A stretch of 64,000 nt of DNA from Loripinus fragilis (GCA_964019695.1 OZ026520.1:20598130-20662129); one strand, 5' to 3'. Numbered from the stretch's first letter, positions 1-11,715 are shown. The notes: a model not told the origin generated them from the sequence alone. Program-made: numbers and translations.

Positions 1-315
1 CATCCCCAATGCTACATACCAAGTCCCAAGGTCATCGGCCTTCTGGTTCTGGAGAAGAAGATTTTTAAAGGGTTTTTACCATATATGAGCATGGCGGCCA
101 TCTTGGTCATGTGACCAGGACCATTTGAACAAACTTTTGTTCCCGTGTCCTAAGGAGTCTCCATATGAAATTTGAGTTTACTTGGCCCAGTGGTTTCAGA
201 GGAGAAGATGTTTGAAAATGTTGACGGACGGACGGACGGACGGACGACGGACGGACGGACGGAGTGACTGGTATACTATTAGCTCACCCATGAGCCTTCG
301 GCTCAGGTGAGCTAA
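1..315 (+). mobile_element. 3' end of hairpin-ended repeat (family Q), cut by window start
   Basis: This is the end of the same repeat seen whole at 13336-14856. Both share the text around 'catccccaatgctacatacc', a GACGG tract, and a terminal hairpin TAGCTCACC...GAGCC-TTC-GGCTC...GGTGAGCTAA. The 5' part lies outside the window. No coding sequence is visible. The element is non-autonomous; its class is not certain. Confidence 0.7.
223..262. repeat. GACG tetranucleotide tract
   Basis: About ten copies of GACG, with one interruption (GGACGACGG). It sits just before the terminal hairpin of the family Q repeat, as in the copy at 14766-14801, so it is part of the element and not an independent microsatellite. 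Confidence 0.9.
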
Positions 316-899
316 AAAGCAAAGCAACCAGCTCTCTTCCCCAATGTGATTGCAAAACTAGAATGGACATATAGCAACGCACAACAAAACATAGAACAAT
401 TACAGAATGCCACAATGGGAGTAACAGTCATATCGAGGTTTGCTTCTCTCATTTACTTTTTTATCCGGAGTCAGCCTTGATTGGTATGTCACTGATTGGT
501 TATATGACCAGGATGTTATTTCACGCAAAATAGTTCCCCGAATCTGCCATTTCATGTGAACATCATTCTTATTGGTTTATCTGAAATGACCAATGACTAA
601 GCTTGAAGAAAATGTTGCTTCTGTCCTGGTAGCTGGTATTTCTCGGTAGATTGAGGCCTCTGCACACCAGGATGAAATATTGCAGAAATGACCCTACAGA
701 AGTCCCCAGTCTATAGAGGGTTTGTCTTAACTCCTGCAGATCACAAAAGAGCCAGTTTTGCCCAACCTAAACATTCATTAGAGTGACTCCCAGGCCATGT
801 ATATTTGGGTAAAAGCTTCCGAAGAAATCCAGGTTTATCATGTATAACATGAGGCGTTGTACGGAATAATTTAACTGTATAGTAAAATTAATTGTGGTC
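316..899. other. unassigned non-coding stretch
   Basis: I see no convincing exon, RNA gene or repeat here. The only short open frames lack family resemblance. Confidence 0.5.
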
Positions 900-2060
900 T
901 CGCGCCATCTGCTGTCTGCCAAACTGTCTGTTTGTCTGTCTGTCTCCTTCTTCGCGCTATTTCTGTTTTTTCTTCTTCATTTTCCCTTCTTTTATACTCT
1001 TTCATATCATTCATTCAGTCTCATTTCTCAATCGTTCTTTCCTATTTCTAAATATGTTTCTGTAAGGAATTTAAACATTATGCACCACCATATAGTGATC
1101 AAAAGTTAGCGTGATATTGTCGAAAACTTTATTCTAATAAAAGTTGGACATTTCTAAGTGCTGGTATGATCTTGAAAATAAAGTCACTAAGTTCTTATAA
1201 AATCTTTCTGTATCTAAATAATTTTGGTCAAAATCCACATATGTATTTAGAAAATAGAGTGTGAGAAAGGCTGATTTAAACAGTCAATATGATGGTGACC
1301 TTGAAAATAATATCAAGGTCACAAAACTTTTTTATTGTGTTACAAGGATACAATATACATAGTTTGGCTACAATCCATCCTCCCTTTCAAGCTATATGTA
1401 TATCATTTTTTCAAACGCTTTACTGGCCAAAATTTGACGTTTCAAGCTGCTAATGTGACCTTGAAAATAAGGAGCACCACATCGAGGTCTCAGAGGCATG
1501 AAGGTTTGTTTCTCTCACTTATTTTGTCTGTCTAACTATCTGACTTCTCTCTGTCTGTCTCTTTCTCAGGGTAATGCCTGTCTTTAATTCTCCATAACTA
1601 TCACTCGTTCAGAGTTAATTTTCTCAATTGTGATGTTCTTTTCACTTGTATTCTTCTATAAAAGTTTCTGTAAGGAATTTTAACTATTGAACAAGTGACA
1701 GTGTGATAGCGGGCGGAAATTCTATTCTAATCTAATTTGACATTTCAAAACGCTGCTGTGAACTTGAAAATAAGGTCAAGGTCGCCATAATTTTAGCAAC
1801 TAGTTTACCTTCTCCCAACAATGCATCTGTGTAAGTTTTGTCAAAATCCATCCGCAGGTTCAGGAAAGAGTGCAAGACTGATTTTTACAGTACATGTATA
1901 GGATAGTGACCTTGAAATTAGATTAAGGACAAAAACCTCGTATCATCATCTTGTATTGTGTCACACATAATGCAGTTTAAGATATTATATACCATTCGGT
2001 CAGCGCTATATTTGTCAAAAATTGGCATTTCAAAGTGCCTATATCACTAACCATATTTTA
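900..2060. repeat. about 600-bp tandem duplication with CTGT-rich segments
   Basis: The motif 'tttctgtaaggaattt' recurs about 606 bp apart (near 1059 and 1665). The phrase 'cttgaaaataaggtcaaggtc' and variants recurs four times. Each unit has a CTGT-rich patch. Short open frames inside follow the repeat and are not supported as genes. Confidence 0.6.
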
Positions 2061-2089
2061 ACTAGATACTAATAATGCACTAATTCTAT

Positions 2090-3080
2090 ATTGTTTAGTG
2101 CAGAATTAGGGTATAGAATTACCATTTAATGCTCTACTAGAGCTGTACTTTTGGGCTTATATAGGATTAGTATAGCATTGGACTTCGTTTATATAAACAA
2201 TACAGAATTAGAATAAATTTGACTTTGTTTAGGACGAAAGTGTCTAGTTGATAAAAAGTTAACTCAAGTTAGACATGGGTCCTACTATAGCATTAGTCTA
2301 GGTACATTCTAATAGGAAGCGTTATGAAAACATGACTTTCAAAATGACTTTTCGTTGGGAAACCAGCTAAAATAGAAGGAAATAACATTAAACGTCGTTT
2401 ATATAAGCAATACAGAATTAGTATAGATTTGACTTTGTTTAGGACAAAAGATTATAGTTGTTTCAAAGTTAACTCAAGTTAGACATGGGTCCAAGTATAG
2501 CATTAGTCTAGAATTAGAAGTGGTTACATTCTAATAGGAAGCGTTAGCGTTATGAAACAATGGTTTTACGTTGGGAAACCAGCTAAAATAGGAGGAAATT
2601 TTGAAGAGGCCATTTTGAATTTCAAGTTCTGAAGTGTTTGTGGTGTGAAAAAATGAAACTTTGAATATTTATCACAAAAACAAAGGGTATGTAATTTCGT
2701 GTGAGCACATTTGTAGATTAACTTGCATTTTAAAGCTTTTCTGATATTAGACCAGACATACATAATTTGAAATAATTGTGTAGAAGTCACATATAAATGT
2801 ATGTTAGTCCCGTTTTTGAGCAAGTGGTGTAGTATAGAATTAGAACATTGTAAAGAGTATAGAATAAGTACAGTATTATATTATAATAGATAATTAATAT
2901 CGAATTGAAAGCAGAAAGTGCATTGTTGAGTATAGAATTAACCTAGAATATCGTATAGAATAAATATAGTAATAAAGTATAGAATTAATACATCATATAT
3001 CCAGGAGTATAGAATTGGCTCGATTTTCTCTACTAAATAGGTACTAATTATGTACTATACAGAATTCATATAGAGTTATA
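2090..3080. repeat. AT-rich TAGAATTA-rich region with a 210-bp direct duplication
   Basis: The motif 'tatagaatta' and close variants occur many times. A segment beginning GTTTATATAA at 2187 is repeated at 2397 with the same downstream text (GACTTTGTTTAGGAC, GTTAACTCAAGTTAGACATG). No coding potential is seen. Confidence 0.6.
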
Positions 3081-3204
3081 GAATAGAATTCACCAGTTTT
3101 TAGCTCGACTGTACGTGGTGCAAAGGGCTATTGTACAGGGATGAGAACAGTCAGCCATTCTCAATCAGGAAAATATGTCAGTTGACTCCAAAATGGAGAA
3201 AAGC

Positions 3205-4262
3205 AAGGACCTCGGACAGTTTCCTATTCAATCTGCCCAAATTTTGACAGCCTGTGGCTAGCATAATGCTTAATTGACAACTATAGTTTTGTGCTTAAAT
3301 CAAACCCTTACATTTAGTGCATCTATTAAAATAAAAATATTTTGAAAATATTGCATAATTATGCCAGGACTTTAGGGTTTAGGGGGTGGGGATATTTTTT
3401 GTGACCAAATTTTATTTCACAAAAAGTCAAAGTTTCGTCGAGTATTCACCTAAATACATGTTAATATAATGTTTGCGGCATAAAACATGAGATGAAAGTG
3501 ATGCGTTTGCATAAAATTCGGGTTGAGAAGATTTCATTGTTTCGTCTAAAGAAGTGTGCTGTCAATTACTTTTGACTATTACCTGTAATGTTTAAGTTCA
3601 ACCAGTTCGACTACTGTGCACTGAGGTGTATCATATCTGTATACTGTATAAATCATAGTCTATATAAACACAGTCTTTTAGCGTAAAATCGTAATATTTT
3701 CTTAAACATCAGATTTAACCTATAATTTTGGTGCTTAAAAGAACCGTCTCATTGCAACGGTTCTTTTGAGTACCCACAACATAATGTTTTGGTTGAGCAA
3801 TGAGACAATTAATTTATTTGTAAGCACTCCTTACTAAAGCCCTGATATATGCCATTGCAAATTGATATTTACTTACAGGTTTTTACAAAATAAGTTTCTA
3901 ATAAGTTTTTATAATAAAGTGTTTTTGAGCATTTTGACAGCATTCCCCCCCGTGACCAAACATGCCGTTTTTATATGATGTGTGAAATGTAAAACTACAA
4001 CTGTATGCAAAAGGAATAGTTTGGTCACGGGGGGGAAAGCACTTCAGTATAACTTTTTCTATTTTCTATATGTTGAATAGCAAAAACGGAGTTTTCAACC
4101 CATATTTTTCAATTGGTACTTGTCCAATGAGAAAACGGCTTTTGTGGATAAGTCGAGGGTTGAACCTACTCTCTTTTTCATTGAAAAAATATCATTTTCT
4201 TTGAACTTTTCCTCTGGCCATTTTTATGGGCAATCCTTCATTAAGACTGTCCGAGGTCCTTT
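3205..4262. mobile_element. inverted-repeat element, family R copy 1
   Basis: It is bounded by a perfect 16-bp inverted repeat, AAGGACCTCGGACAGT at the left and its complement at the right. An internal palindrome with a run of seven C's (near 3945) pairs with a run of seven G's near 4026. The same features occur, in reverse orientation, in the element at 12586-15185. No transposase frame is visible, so it is non-autonomous. Confidence 0.65.
3655..3800 (-). repeat. palindrome-centred repeat, family K copy 1
   Basis: The core is a near-palindrome CAAAAGAACC...GGTTCTTTTG. Other copies lie at 31145-31345, 44925-45115 and 53885-54075. This copy is inverted relative to the others and lies inside the family R element. 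Confidence 0.6.
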
Positions 4263-4479
4263 TTAAATTACATATTAAAGGTTTAAAATCACAAAATATC
4301 AATAGAAACCAGTCAGTTTATGCTTAATTTATATCTAAAATTGAGTTTAACTTCATTCAAAAATAAATTTCAGCAAAAACAACTGGCATTATATAAATCA
4401 TATGCCAGTGCTCAATCAGGAAATCCTGATCAATCCTGAACTTTCTCATGCCTGTTGTAGTCACTACGGTCGCACGCAT

Positions 4480-5520
4480 TCCCATCACACTGTGTTTAAG
4501 TTTTCTAGAAGTCCATATCTTTACAACCACTTATCAGAAAGCATTCATACCTGCACCATAGATACCTTGTAGGGTTAGATTTTATTCCACGAAATCAGAC
4601 CCTAGGGTCCATGCCGGGGGTTGGGCTAGAGGTTAAAATCTAGTACTTATCCAAAGGATAGGATTTTTGTGTAAAAGTTTTCCAGAAGTTCATATTTTGA
4701 CAACCACTTGTCAGAAATCATTCATACTCGTACCATAGATACCTTGTAGGGTTAACTTTCATTCCATAACATCGGTTACAGGGTCCATGACAGGGGGATG
4801 GGGCTAGAGGTCAAAATCTAGTACATATCCAAAAGATATGATTTTGCGTTAAAGTTTTCTAGAAGTCCATATTTGACAACCACTTGTCAGAAAGCGTTCA
4901 TACTTGCACCATAGATACCTTGTAGGGTAGGCTTTCATTCAACAACATCGGACCCCAGGGTCAAAAACGGGGGTGTGGCTAGAGGTCAAATTCTAGTACT
5001 TCTCCAAAGGAAAGGATTTTTGCGTTAAAGTTTTTAGAAGTCCATATTTTGTCAACCACTTTTCAGAAAGCCTTCATACTTGCACCATAGATACCTTGTA
5101 GTTAGCTTTCATTCCACAACATCAGACCCCAGGGTCTATGAGGGGGTGGGGCTTGAGGCCAAAATTTAGAACATATTGAAGATAGGATTTTTGCGTTCAG
5201 GTTTTCTGGGAAGTCCATTTTTTGACAACCACTTGTCGGAAAGCATTCCTACTTACACCACAGATACCTTTTGGGGTTAGCTTTCATTCCACGACATTGG
5301 ACCCCAGGGTCCATGACAGGGGGATGGGGCTAGAGGTCAAAATCTAGTACATATCCAAAAGATAGGATTATGCGTTCAGGTTTTCTAGAAGTCCATATTT
5401 TGACAACCACTTGTCGGAAAGCATTCATACTTACACCATGGATACCTTTTAGTGTTAGCTTTCATTCCACGACATCGGATCCCGCGGTCCATGCTGGGTG
5501 GTGGGGCTAGAGGTCAGTCT
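4480..5520. repeat. tandem array, about 178-bp unit, six copies
   Basis: The phrase 'ttttctagaagtccatat' recurs near 4500, 4677, 4854, 5029, 5204 and 5382. Each is followed by 'gacaaccacttgtcagaaag' and 'gataccttgtagg'. Copies differ by substitutions and small gaps. No gene is visible. Confidence 0.85.
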
Positions 5521-5539
5521 GTCCGTACAGCTTCGTATC

Positions 5540-5790
5540 CAGTGCATATCACCTATATTCTTTGAGGTAGGAATCCCAAATTTGCTGTTGTGGATGCATC
5601 TTGGGATGACAGAGTGCCGCTTACCTTTTTGGGGTTACTGTGACCTTGACCTAGTTTCTAAAATAATTGTGTCCTGAGCATATATCTTCTCTTAATTGTT
5701 TGAGGTAAGAATCGAAAATTTTGTGTGGATGGATCTTGAGATGACTGGATGTCACATACCATCCTTGGGTCGCTGTGGCCTTTACCTCTG
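5540..5790. repeat. two diverged copies of an about 145-bp unit
   Basis: Two segments share 'tttgaggtaagaatc', 'gtggatg.atcttg.gatgac' and 'tgtgaccttgacct'. They lie between the 178-bp array and the LINE relic. Confidence 0.5.
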
Positions 5791-5974
5791 ACCTATATAA
5801 AGAGAAATGTATTCCCCCTCTCTGGAAAGAAGCTAACGTGTCAGCATTGTTAACGACAAACAAGCAAAGACAGATCCTCCAAATTACAGACCAGTCTCAT
5901 TAACTTGCATTCCAAGTAAACTATGTAAAACAGTTTTTATATAAAACAAGACCAAACTCTGCTCTGGACATGCG

Positions 5975-6840
5975 TCGTCGGTGCAAATCTTCAATGTGTG
6001 AACAATCATTATGCAAAGTTCGAATATAAAGTAATGAAATCTGTATGAGATACCGATTACACACAAATTACACAATGTAAGCACTCCAAAGGTGGTGTAG
6101 ACGTAATAATGTCCAAACTACATTATCAAATGTGCCCAAAATATAGGGTGCACACTGCAAATGTGGTGTAGACGTAATAATGTCTAAGTTCAACATTATC
6201 AAATGTGCACAAAATATAGGATGCACATGTTCAATGTGTGAAAAGTCATAATGGAAAGTTTGAATATAAAGGAATGAAAACAGCTTGAGTTACAGATTAC
6301 ACAAACCAGACACCCCCTAAGCATTCGGATGGAAAAATGTCTAAGTTCAACAGCCCAATAGAAAAATATTTATCGAATGTGCACAAAATAGGAGGTGCAC
6401 ATGTCCAATGTATGAACAATCATTATGCCAAGTTTGAATATTAAGGAATGAAAACTGTTGGAGTTACAGATTACACAAACCAGACACTATCTTAGCATTT
6501 TGAACAGAAAAAATGTCTAAGTTCAAGACGCGGAAAATTAAATAAATATTTGTGAAATGTGCAAAACATAGGAGGTGCACATCTTCAATATGTAAGAAGT
6601 AATGAACACTTTTGGAGGTAATACATATCACACAAACTACACACCATCTAAGCATTTTGGACGGAAAAAAGTCTTTCAACAGCCCTCAAAAATGAGAACA
6701 TATCCATGAAATGTGCACAAAATAGAAGGCACACATCTTCAAAATGTGAACAATCATTATGCAAAGTTTGAATAAAAAGGAATGAAAATTTTTGGAGTTA
6801 TAGATTACACATACCGGCACCCAAGTGTTGTGGATGGATC
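5975..6840. repeat. tandem array, about 175-bp unit, five copies
   Basis: The phrase 'cacat.ttcaatgtgtgaacaatcattatg' recurs near 5986, 6222, 6398, 6577 and 6732. Neighbouring parts are 'aaatgtctaagttcaac' and 'gagttacagattacaca'. The array interrupts the LINE relic. Confidence 0.75.
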
Positions 6841-6866
6841 GACGGAGTGGACCTATTACTAGACCT

Positions 6867-7055
6867 TTGCTTGATTTGATTCTTTACATCTCATCAACAA
6901 TCTTTCACTTATTAAGGGACGGGTCTTCCTGGGTTGAACCAGTACTAAACTAGAATTAATGTGTCTTGCTCAAGGACACAACACAGTGCCCCCCGTGATG
7001 CTCGAACCCGCGGTCTCGAGTCAAGCACTCTACCACAGAGCCACTGCGCTTCCTA
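6867..7055 (-). mobile_element. tRNA-derived SINE copy 1, with 13-bp target duplication
   Basis: On the minus strand it begins with a tRNA-like head containing TGGTAGAGTGCTTGA and a B box GGTTCGAGC. It ends in an ATGAGATGTAAAGAATCAAA-type tail. It is flanked by perfect direct repeats TATTACTAGACCT at 6854-6866 and 7056-7068, the signature of retrotransposition. Its length is 189 bp, as in the copies at 24315 and 46625. Confidence 0.9.
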
Positions 7056-7177
7056 TATTACTAGACCTGCTTTCGCTAAAGCGACACAGGTAAAAACTGT
7101 TTGGGAGGTTCAAATGAGACATATGACATATTATAAACCGTTCATGGATGGTCAATATGGTTTTAGAAAACAAAAGT

Positions 7178-8055
7178 GACCTGGCTCGCTCACCTGATCG
7201 TTGCACACGAGTAGATGATGTACAGGTATTTCTATTTTTAGCCCTGGTGACCATTTTGTTCAGCCTAGCTGAATGGTCTGAGAAATTTTGGTAGGAACAT
7301 TTCTGTGAAATTATTAAGAATTTGGACATGTGGTTCAGGAGAAAATGTTATCTAAAGATATTTCATGTCTAAATCATTTTGAATTTGGCACAGTGGGTTA
7401 GAAGATGGCATTTAAGATATGTATTATCTAGAGCATTGGCAGCCCCTTTGCTCGACAAAGTATAACCATTTGTGCAATTTTGGTAGAGGGCATTATGAGG
7501 AACATTTCTGCGAAATTATTTTGACTTTGGACCAGTGTATGTGGTTCGAAGGTATTTCTTATTTAGAATTCTAGCGGCCCCTTTGTTCAGCAGAGCATAA
7601 CTATTTGCGCAATTTTAAAATAGGCCATCATGAAGACTAGTTCTGTGAAATTATTTGAATTTGGATCAGTGGCTCAGAATATGCCGTTTTAAGATATTTT
7701 TTATCTACAGCTCTGGCTGCCCCTTTGTTCAGCGGAACAGAACCATTTGTGCAATTTCGGTAGACTGAGGCCATCATGAGAAATATTTCTGTGAACTTAT
7801 TTTGAATTTGGATACTGGTTCAGGAGATGCCGTTTAAAACGATGTTTTATCTAGAGCCCTGGCAGCTCTCATGTTCAGCAGACTGGAACCATTTATGTAA
7901 TTTTGATGGAAGTCATCATGGGGAACATTCATTAAAAATTATTTGAAATTTGGACCAGGAGATGTTGTTTAAAAAAAGTTTAAGCACGATGGAGAGATGC
8001 CAGACAAGGACCAATCACAATAGCTCAACTTGAGCCTTCAGCTCAGATGAGCTAA
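7178..8055 (+). mobile_element. hairpin-ended repeat, family Q-like copy 2, inside the LINE relic
   Basis: It starts GACCTGGCTCGCTCACCTGA and ends GAGCCTTCAGCTCAGATGAGCTAA, the same terminal logic as the family Q element at 13336-14856. The interior holds five about 142-bp units with 'cagcccctttgttcagcag'. The interrupted reverse-transcriptase frame resumes right after it, which fixes its ends to within a few bases. Confidence 0.7.
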
Positions 8056-8359
8056 AAACGTAGTTGTATTTTGCAGCTCTTTGGTGTCTTAGACGACTTC
8101 ACAAGTGGAATTTGATAAAGACCAACAAACTGGTATTGTTTATTTGGACATAAAGCTTATGACACTGTGCTTCAAACATCTGTAGCCTAAAATTTTACTA
8201 AATGCCAAGAATGTGTAATTTTGAACAAATGACTCCCTTAAAAGGATAGGTAAAGATATGAGACAGTTTGGATTACCTGTGTCTAAAATGGTATAAAAAC
8301 GCACGCATCTTGCAGAAGTGATTGAAAGAAAAATAGTACTGAAATGCATTTAAGTCAAT

Positions 8360-9288
8360 TTAAATGAAGTCCTCAGTCTTCTATCTCGAAATGGGCCACG
8401 TGAATATGTAAAGCTAACTGGTATTGGCCATTTTACTCTAGGTTTAAAGTCTACTAGTCATCCCTTAAAAGTTTAAGAAAAGAATACATTCCTTATGCAT
8501 TTTAAACTGACCACCTATTACATGTAATTGGTTATGTATACAAACAGTGAGATGACACAAATTGCAACATCTCTTCAGTGTATATCCTGTGCTGATCAAT
8601 GACAATCTCTGCAAGCCAGAGGTACTTAATCCTCTTTATTCCATACTGCACATGGGCGGATCAAGAGTGGGGACAGCAGGCCTCGAAATATCTTAAAATA
8701 GGCACTTGCCCTGCATCACAAAAAATATTGGCATATATGGGAGAAATTTTAATTTTCACTAGAAATATCAAAATTTTCACTTGCCCTGCAGCCTGAGGCA
8801 CTCGTAAATACGAGCGGACGAGTGCTATTTTCGAGCCCTGGACAGGAGTTATGGACCCCCACCCCTTGGAAAATCACAAGTGGCTATAGATTTCTTTAAA
8901 AATACTGGTACCGACCCCCTCAAAAAGCAATTGGACTCCTTGGGTTCATTTGCTTCTCGATGAGGTTCGTAAAATTCTCCATGAAATTCGTTGACAGTGT
9001 TAAATCTAGAGGGGGCCAATGCCCGCCTTTTGGATCAAATGGCCCCTTGCTAAAGCTAGAGTGGGACATCTTTAACATTAGGTGAATGGGGAAATATTGG
9101 AGTTTTAGTTTCATCTGAAATCAAATGAAAATAGCCCCCTTTAAAATGTCCTAGATTGAACACTGCGTTGATGATAAATATAAATGTTTTCGTGGATCCC
9201 TACTGATGGAATTTTCTAGATCTGGGAACCAAGTGGCTTTAGTACAATTGGCTTATGAAGACAAAACCCCTTTAATGTAAGCTTAAAA
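8360..9288. other. non-coding stretch downstream of zinc-finger exon a
   Basis: It holds fragments of a dispersed repeat with 'cacttgccctgca' (also near 28375) and no exon that I can support. It may include the 3' untranslated part of the zinc-finger transcript ending at 9351. A possible AATAAA on the minus strand lies near 8635. Confidence 0.4.
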
Positions 9289-9408
9289 TCAGACAACTTC
9301 AGACTTTACATCTTTTTCCTTTAGCTTCAAATGAATAGCCGTATGACTTTTTAAATTTTGATGACGCGTAAATTTTTTCCCGCAGATATCGCACCAATAT
9401 TTTTCTCC
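9289..9408 (-). pseudogene. ninth C2H2 finger, out of frame with exon a
   Basis: In a different frame from the rest of exon a this stretch reads GEKYWCDICGKKF...HQNLKSHTAIH and then a short lysine-rich tail ending at TGA (9289-9291). It is a perfect C2H2 finger with its TGEK-type linker broken at about 9405-9411. Either one base was lost (or two gained) there, or the assembly has an error. If the frame were continuous the protein would have nine fingers and a different end. Confidence 0.7.
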
Positions 9409-10285
9409 TTGGTATGTACTAGAGAATGTAAATTGAGATGAGAAGTTTGAGCAAAACATAGACCACAGATGGAGCACTGGTGACTTTTATCTCCTGTATG
9501 AGTTATAGAGTGCACTTTGAGGGTTGATGCAAGCTTAAACCGTTTATTACAGACACCACATTCATGTGCCTTCTCGTCAGAATGAACCAACTTATGCCTG
9601 TTCAATTGCGAAATTTGTGAAAAGCGGCTGTCACAAACATTGCACTGGTGTTCTCTCTCTCCTGTATGCACAAAGAGGTGACCCTTCAAGTGAGATACAC
9701 GTGTAAATCCTTTCCCACATACGTCGCACCTGTGAGGCCTATTCCCCGTGTGAATCAACATATGTCTCTTGAGGTAGGGAACTTGTTTAAAATATTTACC
9801 ACAAACCACACACTCATATTCCTTCTCATCAGAGTGACTGTATTTATGTTCCTTGAGACTTGCTGCCGTCACAAAGCCTTTGTCACAGATATCACAACTA
9901 TGGAGTTTCTGTCCAGTGTGTAGATGAGTGTGTATCTTTAAGTGATGTTTACGTTTGAACTGTTTACCACAGATTGCACACTCATAATCTCTCTGATCAG
10001 AATGAGTTAGTTTATGGACCTTTAACGATGATGCTCGTTTAAAACATTTACCACAAAGATCGCACATTTTGGTTTTACAATCACTAGCTTCCTGGTGTGA
10101 CGTTTCGGGTGACTGCTCATATATCTGCTCCAATACATCTTCCTCATTATCAGAACTATCTGGCATCTCCTTTATCTTGCTGTTTATACCCTCCTTTGGA
10201 ACTTCTGACAGGCCAAGTAGACTGCGCAACTCCGTGCTCACATTAACTTCTCCACCATCATCCAAAGCCATGTTTCTTTGTTCGC
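9351..10285 (-). CDS. terminal C2H2 zinc-finger exon a (eight intact fingers)
   Basis: A poly-zinc-finger protein, expected to bind DNA in the nucleus. From ATG at 10271 (context AAACATGG, a good start) it encodes 306 residues. An acidic, disordered N-terminus of about 68 residues (SSDNEEDVLEQ) precedes eight classical C2H2 fingers of 28 residues each (residues 70 to about 290). Linkers vary: several are HSDEK or HSDQR instead of HTGEK. The last finger is followed by a frameshift and a TAA at 9351. An acceptor-like TTTTACATTGAAG lies just before GCGAACAAAG at 10285. The frame then needs one base from an upstream exon, exactly the phase left by exon 5 at 45121. So this may be an alternative last exon of the gene described at 21753-61606, or an independent gene starting at the internal ATG. 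The target sequence is unknown. Confidence 0.85.
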
Positions 10286-10399
10286 CTTCAATGTAAAACA
10301 GAATAATGTGTCTACTAGAAACTGGACCAGCTATGTGAAGGATTTTAACAAACAAGCTGGTCAGAAGACACTAGATGTGCATACCCAAGTCCGCCTTTA

Positions 10400-11215
10400 A
10401 GTGATATTAATTTTAAGACTCTTGCCAGTGTTCAATTTTCCCCAAGAAATTTTGGTACGTATACCTAGTGACCAATTCTGCCTAATTGTTTTCAATTCTG
10501 ACCATTGGTTGCAGAGGTATGTTCCAAACTTCTTACATGCATGTAGATACATACGAGAAACTGGCCACACCCCTGGAGGCCATGGTTTTTGAAGGGTTGA
10601 ATTCGTTTTAGTAGGTCGCCCAGTGATCATTTTTACCAAATTATCATGAATTCTGACCACCGGTTTCAGAGCAAAAGATTTTTATATGTTTGTTACTGCA
10701 CTAAACAATAAGCTACGACCATTGTCTTTGACTGATCAAAATCATTTAAGCTATTTTTGTAGAGGGTCACCCAGGTACATCCATGTGGTTAAGTTTGGTA
10801 AAAAAAATGACCAAGGGGTATAGGAGGAGTTGGCATTTAAAGTAAATTATTGACAAAGCACAACTCACAACAAGCATTGACTGATCCCAATATCTCAAAG
10901 TGCTCTGACAGTTGAGCTTAGAAATATACTTAAATTCACAATTTCGATAGTTTACCTTTCTAAGGTAAACCCAGAAGTCGGAATGTGTGTAAGGTCAAAC
11001 GTTTTGCTTGCATTTTGTTCTGTGCTTTATTTCCCTTAATTTGAAGACCACCTTCAGTTTGTTTTACCTTTTGACCCTATCCCAGTCATAAATGGTGCGT
11101 GAAAGGGTAAATTATGTGGTTGTACATTTCATTCCCCTTGATATGCAGCGTGACTGTATTCTGAAAGTGTTGATCTTTGACTTGGCCCTACCCCCTAAGT
11201 TCATCATGGGAATCT
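10400..11215. repeat. dispersed repeats, including two units of family T
   Basis: 10400-10700 resembles the 'ccaattctg...ttcaattctgaccattggtt' repeat type. 10960-11215 holds units with 'ccccttgatatgcagcgtgac' and 'ttttgaccctatccca', the family tandemly repeated at 60001-60358. No exon is supported. Confidence 0.5.
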
Positions 11216-11269
11216 GGTACATGCTTTGAAAGTATATTCTAGTTTGATATGGTTCATATAATATGAATA

Positions 11270-11506
11270 TGCCGTGACATGAGATTTACAACAATGTGGT
11301 ATGTGTGACCAGCAAGGCTCAGACCAGCCTGCGCATACACGCAGTCTGATCAGAGCATTTGCTAGTCGCTTGAATATTCTATGAATATTAAGCTACTGAC
11401 CGAACAGCATTTGGAGTTTCTACGCTTAAAAAGAGGCCGCACAGGCTTGTCTGAGTCTACACTTGTCAAAATCACCAGATTGTTGGAAATCACATATCGC
11501 GGCTCA
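11270..11506 (+). mobile_element. MITE family M, copy 1
   Basis: About 237 bp with inverted ends of the type TGAGCCGYGACATGWGATTT and an interior 'cagcctgcgcatac.cgcagtctgatcag'. It lies next to TATA, consistent with a TA target. Confidence 0.85.
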
Positions 11507-11584
11507 TATATACTCCTCTGATTTGTCTGCATGCAAAATTTGGGTTCTCTTGGCTCTCTTGTATGTGATGTTTTCTTACATTTT

Positions 11585-11715
11585 TGTTACTTTCCCATCT
11601 CCAGGAAAGTATGGGACCGGGCTGAGTTCCAACTTGGGACCCCTGCATCAGCAGTCAGACACGCATCTGCAGTCAGACGTCCTGGTTGATCCATTCTGGA
11701 TCCTAACTGTTTAGA
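11585..11715 (-). mobile_element. SINE head fragment
   Basis: It shares 'gaaagtatgggaccgggc', 'gacccctg' and 'gcagtcagac' with the SINE at 29490-29800. The B-box region is altered. It is partial and not a functional tRNA. Confidence 0.55.

Larger units (their letters stand above)
5795..8350 (+). pseudogene. ancient non-LTR retrotransposon (LINE) relic, split by insertions
   Basis: Three pieces of one reverse transcriptase occur in the correct order on the plus strand. At about 5795-5950 there is PPLWKEANVSAL and, one frame on, NYRPVSLTCIPSKL, a hallmark LINE reverse-transcriptase block. At about 7130-7177 there is DGQYGFRKQK. At 8060-8350 there is CILQLFGVLDDFTSG, followed by GIVYLD and KAYDTV, the motif A region, again with frame changes. 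Between them lie a 175-bp tandem array, a SINE and a hairpin-ended element. Frameshifts and stops show it is dead. The assignment to a LINE is firm; the clade is not. Confidence 0.75.
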
